A DNA stretch of 64,000 nt from Melieria omissa. Lineage: Eukaryota; Arthropoda; Insecta; Diptera; Ulidiidae. Positions 41,001 to 53,000 of this stretch are shown piece by piece (position 1 is the stretch's first letter; each line of letters opens with the position of its first letter). The translations under genes were made by a program, and so were the position numbers. Below the pieces are notes generated by a model, which saw only the letters and a list, made by a program, of their open reading frames with translations, was not told where the DNA came from and did not search any database. The stretch lies in the NCBI GenBank assembly GCA_963971225.1, contig OZ020268.1:33691848-33755847 (forward strand), in the 5' to 3' direction.

Positions 41001-44000
41001 AGTAGAAGTGTAAAGTAGAACAAGTGTTAATTTGTAAATAAAGCGATTGTCGGTTTTTGACTGCGTTTGCGCTGGATAACACTGTGCGACAATTTTGGGG
41101 TCATGGAATCTAACCCGGAAACGACCAAGATTAATCAATAGTACTCTTATAGAGTAACAAAACCCTAGCTGGGTTTTGCAAAGTTAGTTGCCGTTTACAA
41201 GTTACAGCCGTGTAAAGTTTGTGTGTATTAGATATTCAAAATTTTGTATTGCTGCCTTCAGCAAACTTGCTGCTAATTCTTAGATGAACAAATTTTCTGA
41301 ATACTGTGTAACAAAATTATTACACCTTATCGAAACTTTGGGGGTCAATGTTAAAAAAATCTACTTTTTTTGATTGTAATAAAAAACACCTGTCTTTTAT
41401 TCTATTAATATTAATGAAAAACCGCATTTGTATTGCCAAAAATAAAAAAAAAAATATGCTATAATCTTTAACGTTACAAAGACATGTTTTTATGCAAAAT
41501 AAAGTGCAAAAATCTTCAAGTCTAAATTTGAAATTTTATTGTACACATGTTTCGTCCTTTTAAAGTGACTTACAAATTTTGAAGGGGATTAAAAAATATA
41601 CAAAATACTTACTGACCGGGCTGTCGTGCCTGCCAATTATTAATTAAATTAAATATTAACCCATTACCGCCCAATGTTCCCATTTGGGAACACTTACTTA
41701 AACGAGAATATTATTCAAAGGCAACAATTTCGATAAAATTTCAAATACGAATCGAACATTGTGGGATGCATGATTGCTTCGTTGAATTTCACAACATTCC
41801 GCTGCGCCCAATGATCCCATTTGGAGCAATATTAAAATGAAAATGCAAACTATTTTTTTACGTGTTTATATTCGAACTTGTTTTTATTAAAAACTCAGGC
41901 CATTTCTTTCAGAAAATTAACTCAAAAGTCGAAATAAAAAATTGGGAACTAATGGGTTAAGAGCGGCCTGGTTCCCATTTTCTTAAAAGCTGGAATTCAT
42001 GACTGATTACACAATCAATGGATTCACGTATTGTCACAAAACTTGGTAGTTTTATACAGAGTGAGAAGTAATATTGGGGCAGTATTTTTTTCAATAAAAT
42101 TTTTCAAAGGCTTCTTCAGTACACATTTCATCATTAAAAAATCTAGTATTGAGACGTACAGTACGTTTCACTTGAAAGGGGCATAAGTACAGGACTTTTG
42201 CCATTTTCATACAGATTTTGCTTTTCAAGGCAGTTTGTTGGAGTCATTACTGAACATTTAAATGGTGCCTCTTGTCCAATGATGTCTGCAGAAGCTGTGG
42301 AGATGAAGAAGAAATGGGAACGATACAACATTACCTGTGCCACTGCCCGACTCTGCAGGAACGCCGCCTCCGCACCCTGGGGTCAAGGTTCCTGGCAGAC
42401 GTGGCTTAGTTGAAATTCCGGATCAACTCCCCTTCATCCAGAGGTTGAACTTGTTTGCCCCGGACTGAGCGCCATTGGTTAGCTCCAGAACTTTCCAAGA
42501 AGGGATTCACAATGGTCCATTTGGTCCTTCGAGTGGAAGCGCGCCTCTGGGTTGCACACATCCTTCCCTACTTAACCTTACCTAACCTTGATTTTCAATT
42601 GCTTTATAAGTTGATTTCTGGATATCTTTGGTTTGGGTATCTTTGGTTCTGGGTATCTTTGGGTATATTGACTAACAGCAAACACCACTCTGAGTTCGAT
42701 TCCTAGTTTGGGCTGGTCAAACACTACTAATATCGTTGACATCTACTTCTACAATTATCCACAAGAAGTAGATGGACGCTTAGCAAATAATGGCAAAACT
42801 TTAAAGTGAAAGGAAAAACTGCCAACTTTTATTCGGATTCCACAAGCATATATGTACAAATGATTACGGGGTAACCACAGATTACTGCATCATAGACAAA
42901 TGGCGACTGGCGACCTATGATTTATGCAGAAGCAGCAGAGACGAGGAGGCAGTAGAATCAATCGAGCAGCTGCTATACTGTCCATCACTACAGGGAGAAC
43001 AGTTGTGGATACTTGGGCCAGGTTCTTTGATGAACTGATTACTGATCTACACAACGTCCTCACCAGGACCAAATCGTACCCAAAAGATACCGTCTGGATC
43101 TTAAGGGAACCCAACAGATAGGAAAGGACACGCAATTAAAAAATGAAAGGAATCACAATGGACCTATCCTAACCTATTCAGAATCGATGTTCAACTTTAT
43201 GTCCACACTTCCTTCTGTTTAAAATATGACATGTTAGAAAAAGCATCTTTTACAAATGTAAGGCGAAAAGGGGAGGCAGTCGGTGTTGAGTCGTCGAAGT
43301 GGTTGGTTGTGCACGGCACATCACCAAAATCCAGTTTCATTTACACTCAGTTGCCAAATTCATTCAAAAATTGTCAGTTAAATTTAAATCAGATAAATAA
43401 ACATAGTCATCCTTGACAATTCAGAAGTGGGATTCGCTAGAATTCAAATTCTCGGAACGCGGTCGGGTGATGTAAACGACGCGTGCGCACGTTCACCACC
43501 ACACGAGCAACACCACCAACGGTTGCGTGATAGACGCGCACAGAGAAGGAGAAATGAAGCTGCGCGAGAGACGCGTACAGAAAAGGAGAAATCAAGCTGC
43601 ACGATAGACGAGCACAGAAAAGGAATAATAAAGTCGCGCGATAGACGCGCACAGAAGAGGAGAAGTAAAGACAGACGCTGCACCTGTTTGCGTGATTTAC
43701 GGGCAGAGGAAGAAGTACAGGCAGCGAGACAGGAGCAAAGGTACAAGCGGTTGCGCGGTAGACCTGTACAGCGGGAAAAGGCAGTGTGTAAAGCGGCTCG
43801 GAAGGCGACGGTTGCACGATAGACGCGCACGGCCAATTAAAAAGATTAAAAGGAAAAAAACAAAAGCGCGCAACACACATTTTTGTGCGAGATATTAAGC
43901 CACGAATATCTGAAACTCACTCTGTGTTAGCAATTAAAGTGGGGGAAAAAAAAAAAAAACCAAAAAAACAAACAACAACACAATGGTGAAATTGTCATTG

Positions 44001-47000
44001 CTGAAAGTGGAGCAGCTCAACACGCTACTCCGTAACCAAAATTTATCGGTTACGGGGAATAAGGCGCATAAAGTTGCTCGGCTGATCGAGGTGTACGACA
44101 ACGATGAGGTCGACGAAGAAGAACTGGACGGGCTGGACCAGGAGGCCACATGGCAACAGCAGATCAGCGAGTTGAGGGAAGTTGTTTCCAATATGGCAAA
44201 AGTGGTGAGCGATTTGGCAGCTACGAGCCAAGAGGTGCAGGTACAGTCAACAGAGACCGCACGGCAGACCACATCGGAGCAGCCGACAGCAGCCCAAGCA
44301 GCGGATGGCGGGCCGGCGAGGGCATTCTCAACACCAATAGAGGGCAGGTCGATAATGCAGATGGCGTCCAGGCATAGTATGAGTGATATCATTGGCGTAT
44401 TACCAGACTTCGATCCATTAAGAGGGCATCGATCAGCGCAGCAGTTTGTCGAGAAGATCGAGCAGTTGCGGTCCATTTACGGTTGGAGCGAGGAAGAAGT
44501 GCTGTTCGCGGCGCAACATAAATTGAAGGGCGTCGCAAAGGAGTGGGCGGATGCGCAGACTGCTTTCGTAACGTGGCGGCAGTTTGTCGGCAAGCTGATT
44601 AAAGACTTTCCCAGTTCAGTAAATGTGGCAGAAATTCATCGGCAGATGGCCAGGCGTGGGAAAAGGCCAAATGAATCCCTGAAAGACTACTTCTATGTTA
44701 TGCTAAACATTGGGCGCAGGGGCGACGTAGATGAGCCGTCAATCAACTCTTATATAATTGGAGGGTTGAATGATTACAACCTGACGAGGACATTACTGAC
44801 CATGGACCTCAAGACTTGTGACGATCTTCTGAGATCCCTGGAAAAGGTGTCGGTGGTACCGTGTGGGTCTAAAGGTCCTGCCGAGGGGGCGCCGCCGCCA
44901 ACGAGAGAAGCAGAGACGGGGGGAGGCCGAAGTCGAAACTCGATTCGGTGTTACAACTGTGGGGAAACGGGGCATATAGCTGCCAAATGCCAGCACCCAC
45001 AGCGCAAACCCAGGTGCAGTAATTGTAATAAGATTGGTCATGAAGCTAAGACGTGTAGAGCAGTGAAGACTACGATTGCTAAGATTGAAGAGGAGCCAGT
45101 AGGGTCACCGCCGGTGATGAAGGAGCTGGGTGTATTTGGGAGGAAGATATCAGCGTTCGTAGATACGGGTAGCGATCTGTCATTGGTTGCTGAGTCAGTG
45201 GTTCCAAGGGGGGCGCAACGCCAGGCTAGTGTGAAGCGACTCCGGGGATTTGGAGGGGCGGTAGTCGAGATGAAAGAAATAGTGGTAGCTGAGGTGGAGT
45301 TGGATGGGTGCACGATTGAAGCGGCCTTGCTCATAGTCCCAGATTATTTGATGGAACACCAGTTACTATTGGGGCGAGACGTTTTGCTATCCGGCGGGGT
45401 TAAAATTGTGTTGGATTCAGGCATCTTGAGGGTGCAAAGCCTCGGTAGGGAAAGTATTATCAACAGTCTGGGTACCGAAACCAGTTCAATGCAGATGACG
45501 AAACTATTGGGAGACTATGACGACTGTTTCACTGAGGATCTGGCATCTCTGGGACGGTACAACACAACTGAGATGGAGATAAGGGTTACCACGGATCAGC
45601 CGATCCTAGGAAAACGTTACCAACTGCCGTTCGCACAACGGCCGGTGCTGTCGTCCATCATACAGGAGTTGCTTAAGTACCAAATCATTCGTCCGAGCCA
45701 GTCCCCACATGCAGCGCCAGTCGTTATGGTTAAGAAAGCGAACGGGGAGGACCGCATGTGTGTGGACTTCCGAGTTCTGAATACAGTGACAGTCAAGAAA
45801 CAGTTTCCGATGCCCATCGTCGAAGAGCAGTTGGCGAAACTTGGTGGTAATCGGTTTTTCACGACTTTGGACATGACAGCAGGGTACTACCAAATTCCGC
45901 TGAAGGAGGAGAGCAAGCCGTTTACTGCGTTCCTAACCCCCGATGGCCTTTTTGAGCATAATGTGATGCCATTTGGGCTGGTGAATGCGCCGATGGTCTT
46001 CCAGGAGATGGTGGTTCATCTAGTACGTGGGCTGAAACGACGGGAGCGAGTCGTCAATTATGTTGACGAGGTAATCATTGCTACAACGACGGCGGAGGAG
46101 GGGATCCAAGTCCTGGAGGAGTTTTTGGCAGCAGTGCGAAATGCGGGTTTGACTTTGCGACCATCGAAATGTCATTTTTTGGCAACGACAGTCAACTTCT
46201 TGGGGCACAGTATTGGTGAAGGTGTTATTCGACCAGGCGACGAGAAGGTCCGAAGCGTGAAGGAGTTCCCGATTCCAACAACAGCAACTCATGTGCGGCA
46301 GTTCCTGGGACTAACGGGATTCTTCAGGAAGTTCATCCGGGAGTATAGCCTCATATCGAAGCCGCTGACTAACTTGCTGAAAAAGGAGATGAAGTTCGAG
46401 TGGACTGAAGAGCATGAAAGGGCGTTTAATCAACTAAAAGCCGCTCTTATTCACGACCCCGTGTTGACAATGTTTAATTGCCAACAACCCCATGAAGTGC
46501 ATACAGACGCCAGTGCGTATGGGCTTTCGGGTGTACTTTTGCAGCGCGAGGAGGACGGTCTTAAACCTGTGCAGTACTACAGCCGGCAGTGTAGCGCAGC
46601 GGAGCATAAGTATGCGAGCCACGAGTTGGAGGTGTTGGCCGTCGTGGAGACTCTCAGCCGATTCCGGGTCTTTCTTTTGGGCACGAAGTTCACGGTGGTC
46701 ACAGACTGCAATGCGGTGGCAACGACAAAAGCGTCAACACTCTTGCAGCCGCGAATAGCCAGGTGGTGGCTAAAACTTCAAGAGTTTGACTTCGATTGTG
46801 TACATCGGGCGGGCGAGAAGATGGCGCATGTAGACAGCCTGAGCCGAGCTACAGTGCAGCCTCCATCGGAAGTGACGACGGTCGCCGAGAACGTGCTGAA
46901 GGTGGACGTGAAGGAAGATTGGCTATATGCGATGCAAATGCAAGACGAAAAATTGAAACGAATCTGTGAGGTGTTGAAGAAGAAGCGGCCACCGGAGGAC

Positions 47001-50000
47001 GATCACGAGAAGCAAATCTGCGTGGACTATCAGATCCAACATGGCCGGCTTCATCGGAAGGTGAAAGGTAATCTGAAGTTAGTGGTCCCACAAGGAATTC
47101 GATGGCGTATCACCAAGGCGTGCCACGATGACGCAGGACATTTTGCAGTGGAAAAGACAATCGAGAGGATCGAAAAGCAGTTTTGGTTCCCGCGAATCCG
47201 ACGGTATGTAAAGTCATACATTAATGCCTGCGAGGAGTGTTGTTTCTTTAAGGTCAGAGGCGGAAAGTCGGAGAGTCAGCTCCATCTTCACGATATCCTA
47301 CCGATTCCGTTCAGACGTCTCAATATTGACCACCTGGGGCCGTTTCCGAGAAGCCGGAGGGGCAATCTGCACATCTTGGTTGTGGTGTGTGGATTCAGCA
47401 AGTATGTGTTGCTGAAGGCAGTACGCAACACGAAGACCGAGCCAGTGGTGAGAACCTTGGAGGAGGTGATGGCAATCTTTGGCCAGCCGTTACGCGTCAC
47501 CTCGGACCGAGGAACAGCGTTCACCTCCAAGGCCTTCGACGACTTCGTCAAGCGGTATGGCATCCAACATGTGAAGACAGCGGTCCGTACTCCTCGAGCC
47601 AATGGCCAGGCCGAGCGGGTCAACCGGACGATTTTGGGCGCAATTAAGTGCAGCGCCAAAACCGAAAGAGAGTGGGACGCGACATTGCCAACCATCCAAT
47701 GGGCAATCAATTCCCAACGGAACAACGTGACAAAAATCAGCCCGAATGAGTTGGTGCTGAATTTCAACCCCCGAGATGTCTCCGAGAACCGAATCATACA
47801 AGCGGTGCATGACAGGCCAGAGGTGGCAGAATCTGTAGAGCTGAAGTACAGTGAAGCGGCGTCAAACATCCAGGCGGAACGAGAACGATGGAAGAGGCGT
47901 TATGACGATAAGCATCGGCGGCCACACGAATACGCAGTTGGAGACTTAGTCTTGGTGGACTACGTTGCATCGGCGACAGGAGAGTCGCACAAGCTCGATC
48001 CGGCGTATAAGGGCCCATACATCATCGCCAAGGTCCTCCAGCACGACCGCTATGTGGTGGAAGACTTGCCAGACGCCACCTTAACACAACGTCGATATAG
48101 CAACGTGTGCAGTGCAGACCACCTTAAGCCATGGTGCGCGATCAGCCCCGATCTGGATGTCAGCGAGAACGAGGAGTCGGCCGAGGCGGCCGAAGGGTCA
48201 GGAGAGGCCGAGCTGTAAGGCGAAAAGGGGAGGCAGTCGGTGTTGAGTCGTCGAAGTGGTTGGTTGTGCACGGCACATCACCAAAATCCAGTTTCATTTA
48301 CACTCAGTTGCCAAATTCATTCAAAAATTGTCAGTTAAATTTAAATCAGATAAATAAACATAGTCATCCTTGACACAAACGACTACTTATTTCAAACGAG
48401 TGGAGTCAAAGTAATATTTTACCGGATTCAGGGGAGTTGGGGGGTTGAAACCCCCCGAAATATTAGGATCGACTTTAAAACTACATACAAATTAACCGTA
48501 GATCGAGCTTTGTATCAAAAATGATACATTTGGTTTTTTATTTTATTATAACCTTTTTCACGATATAATTAATTGAACCATTCTTGTGACTTTGTTTGTG
48601 TTGGGATTATGCTTGTTTAAAACCATATTTCACACTTTTTAAGAAAGAGGTCTTGGGAAAATTTAAAAATTTATAATTTTCGCCTTTGTACACATAGGAT
48701 AGGATTCCTTAATTTTTTTGAAGCTCGATCTACGGTTAAAAGCCTTTTTATGAATATTAAATAATTACTTTTTGAAACCCCCCAAAATATTTTTCCAAAT
48801 CCGCTCCTTGTTCCAGACATCGGGACCTAATTTTTTTTTACTAACACTTAAACTACACAACTAACAACCACATAGCACTACAACACTTAAACTAACTCAA
48901 CAAGCAGTGACTACTTTTAATCAAAATAGCCATCGCCATCGCGTGAAACTTGCAACATTTCACTTCCCTCTGCACCTCTGCCAAAAATAACCAATTTTGT
49001 CTTCTTCGCTGCCTTCACTTCCTGCCCAACAATGCAATAAGGACTGCTTCCAAGACCTCCCCCCTCCTCTCTTAATTTATCTATTTCTCCCCTTTAGTCT
49101 TTCTTTCTACTATTCCACACCAATGAGTGCCAGCAATACCCGCATACACTCATACTCTATGTATGTGTGTGTGTATTCGTTAAAAAATACCATGCAATGT
49201 AATTTAAATTTGTCGCCTAATAGGAATTTTATGCACAAAAATGTCTGTTCGGGGTGTGTGCTGCTTCGGTAGCTTTTGTGCCGTTTCGGTGCCCATAGTT
49301 AAGCTGAGGCACCGTTGCCGCTTTTCAACACCTCCTCACACCCACCCGAACACAAATTTATCTGGCTGGTGCCATCGCCAGCCTCCTGTCGGATACGGCA
49401 CACGGCATACGCGCCGCTCAATGGCCAAATGAATGGAAAACTTTTCTAAACTGCATAAAGGCCATGAAACTTGTACGTAGTTTTCAGCATTTCAGCTCCA
49501 TCTCCTCCCACACCGCCTCCTGCAACTGCACGAGTGGCAACAAAACAATGTCTACGTGCGGGTGCTGACTCTTACGCCCTGTGCCTCTTTGCTTCAGTTG
49601 TCTGGGATTTATGTGTGTGTGTGGGAGACACAAAAGTGTTGAGATTTTTACAGTAATTGCCTGAATTTGTGTTTGAAGCATCCATCAAGTAAGAAATGTT
49701 GCATGCGGCTGAGAATTTATTGGTGGCTCTGCAGCTCTGCAGCCCCGCTCGGCCGCAGCTAGTTTTGAGAAATTTATTGAGACGGCCGCTGCAGCTGCAG
49801 CTGGGCGAGCGACTGGGCCAATAGTGCAGCGAAGGCCCTTTGCTCGAACTGATATTTCCGCAGAAGCGGAAAGTGTGGGCGGCGAATGTTGAGAGCGCAG
49901 TATTTTCTCTCGAAGGAATTAATGACATTTTAATGATATTTAGCTGCTTGGCTCTACTAATAAATTCCAGCAAAGAAATTGTCCTTGTGTGCTTGAGTGT

Positions 50001-53000
50001 ATGTGTGTGTGTTGTCCTTGGGCATTCGTTCATTTGAATGTCGATTGTGCGCATTGTCCGAAAGCCTGTCGGAGGGCAATTTGGACGTCAATCAAGTTGT
50101 AGCCTCCGTGCGATGTGCGTGAGTTGCACAGTCACTGCACAATGTGCTCGAAATGTCCCCAACGCATTCGCAACGGAAATTCAACAAAGTTCGTTCGTGT
50201 ATGGGCGAACTGTCGCAATTCGTTTCCGCCGCATACGTCATTGAAATTCAAAATGGAATTTATCATTCATTCATCAATAGGCAGACAACAATTGCAGATT
50301 CACTGTAACCTACAGTGGAGATGTCAGCCACAACGATTCGTTGCAGTAAAAATTCCCAACACAGACACAGTTATTCCTCCGCTTTCAATTAGTGGGTTAA
50401 TTCGTTGAATTGATCCATTTATGAATACTCAAGCAAAGGAATGCGGCAACATTTCCATCTGAAAATGTATTTCGGCTATTTTTTTATACAACTGCGTATT
50501 TTTGTTGTTATTGAAAATGTATTCAATTGAACCATTTTGTAATATTGGGCTGGCAAGAAAGTAATTTTGGTTTCTAACGGGAAATAAAACTCAATTTTTT
50601 TTATATAAAATATGAACTTTAATCGAGTATATATTTTTCATTTTGTGATATGAACTTTTGCCATCTTTTTCTGCAACACAAGATTTTGCACTCATAGAAC
50701 TTGCGATCTTTTGGGCTAAAACACCTAAAACTGGGTTACATGGCACACCCGGTTTTGAAGTTTTTATCTTTCAAGTATGCTAAATTTTTAGCAAATTTCA
50801 CTTTCTTAAAGTTTAAAAAAAAAATGTGCTCAAAGTTGTCAATAGCCCAGGGGAAACTCAGGCTGCTTTATATTAAATGTCTGTAACTCTTTAACCAGAG
50901 AGCCTGGCGCTCTGATTTATTAATATTTTTAAGTATAACATTCTTCCGGTTCTTAAATATCCGTAATCAAATCAAAACCATTGAATGTTGCTAATAATTC
51001 ACAAATTCAATATGGGTTATTTTTAAAAAATGTGTCCTTTTCAAAATGGTTCTAATATCTGTAGATCCTAAACCAGCAGAATGATCTAAAATATGACTAA
51101 TTTTGTAGTAAAACTCTTCAGCGTTTCAAAAATGTGCTCAAAGTCACCAATATTCCACGGAAAATCTAAGCAAATGTCAATTAAATGGTGTCTGAAGAAA
51201 TTTTGTTTTATTAAAATAGTTCAAGTTACTGTTTTGAAGATAATGGAATCTTTTATAATTGCTCAACTGCACGCAGCTTCTAAACTAGAAAAGCTAACAA
51301 GTTGAAACTTTACTTATTATGTGGTACAACTGTGGCCTTTATCTCTTTGAAAAACTGAGCAATTAGAATAATCTCTACTGTCTGGAAAACAACTTTAACC
51401 ACTTTAAAAAATTAGCTCGAAGTCTATTTTATCCCTCTGAAAAATTTTGGAATTGAAAAGTTGAATAGTAACTTCGAATAGAATAAAGTCTTTTAAAATC
51501 GTTTTAAACCAGAAGAGATTAGATTGAGGAATTAGAAAAAACTCTCATGTATGTAGCTTCTAAATCATAAGAGCCAGCGAGAGCCATCTTTTTAAAATGT
51601 GCTCAAAGTATCCTTAGAAAAATTTAGGAATTTTAGGTTGAAAAGCAACTTGAAGAGTTTGAAGTTGAAGAGGAACTTTGAAAAAAATCCTTTATAATCG
51701 TTCAACTGTCTGTAGCTTTTAAACCAGAAGAGTCAATAAGTTGATACTTAGATTGAATAAGAAAAGAACTCCACTGTCTCTAGCTTCTAAACTAGAAGGG
51801 CCAGTGAGCTGGAGAATGACTAGTTATATAGAACCATTTTCCATCTTTTCAAAATGTGCTCAAAGTGTTCTTAATGCCTTGGAAAAATTTAGGAATTTCA
51901 AGTGTAAAAGTTACTTGAAGAGTTTGAAGTTGAAGAGGAACTTTAAACCAGAAGAGCCAGCAAGTTGATAGATTGAATTAGAAAAAAACTCCACTGTCTG
52001 TAGCTCCTAAACCAGAAGATCCAGTGAGCTGGACAATGGCGAGTTATATAGAACAATTTTCCATCTTTTCAAAGTGTCCTTAATATTTTATGCCTAATTT
52101 AGGAATTTTAATTGGAAAAGAAACTTAAAGAGTTTGCAGTTGAAGAGAAACTTTAAACTAGATGAGCCAGCAAGTTGATATATTGAACTAGAAAAGATTG
52201 AATTAGAAAAGAACTTCACTGTCTATAGCTGCTAAACCAGAAGAGCCAATGAGCGAGAAGATGACTAGTTATATAGAACAACTCTCCAGCTTTCTAAAAT
52301 GAACTCAAAGGCGCCTTTGGCTTCCGTGTAAATGTGTAAATGACGACTTTCAAAAAAATTTTTTTTTTATATTCATTCAACTGTTTGTAGCTTCTAAAAC
52401 CAGAAGAGCTAACAACTTAAAAAGGGGATTTATTTTACAATAGATTACAGCAGAATACTCCAAGTAGCCGATACTTCATGACAATTTGAGAAAATCAAAA
52501 CGAAAGATTATCCTTTTCTTAATTACATTGTGAAAACAAAACCACTTCTATGCTTCAAACATGTTGTACAACTTAAGTCACAAAGTCAACTACAGGATTA
52601 ATACTTGTTGTGTTAGTTTTGAATGTGGTCATGCTTCGCTTGTGGCATCAACAAGTTGCCGGAGTTGTTTCAGATGTTTGCGTGTGCAACACTTGCCGCC
52701 AACACTCACTTCTGCGTTGCGAAGGTAAACAGAAATGCATTAGAAAAAATTCAACTTAACTAGCTGCACGTTGAAGGTCCTTCTCGTAGTTAAACAGATA
52801 CAACTGTGCGCAATATTAAAGCATTCTTTACAAATTGCAGACATTGTTTCATTACTTCTTAATTCTGGCGAATACTTCCTGTGCATAGTAACGTTTCAAT
52901 TCATGAGAAAAGTTAGTTTTATTCAAAGTATAGGAAAATACATTGCGTGTGCAAAACGTAATACAGGGCAACATGTGCCGCAGTGGGTTCAGTGGTTCAG

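Larger units (their letters stand above)
43257..48375 (+). mobile_element. Ty3/Gypsy LTR retrotransposon, structurally complete
   Basis: A 5.1-kb element has two 162-bp LTRs that look identical base for base, TG...CA ends, and a 4-bp target duplication CAAA (43253-43256 and 48376-48379). The order is LTR, primer-binding region, ~560-bp leader with 37-bp repeats, one gag-pol frame, LTR. There is no envelope gene. LTR identity indicates very recent insertion. The integrase and RT text and the LTR/ORF arrangement suggest the Mdg3/Micropia side of Gypsy, by memory only. The reverse-transcriptase box carries a non-canonical Glu. Confidence 0.95.

Noticed and set aside
43427..43822. 131-codon basic open frame in the retrotransposon leader
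   Set aside because: It has no ATG start and its Arg-rich sequence is produced by the 37-bp leader repeats.
43934..44476. 180-codon frame antisense to gag
   Set aside because: It is a shadow of the gag-pol frame on the other strand.
50880..52450. CRISPR-like array
   Set aside because: Repeats are long, diverged and without regular spacers, and the DNA is clearly eukaryotic.
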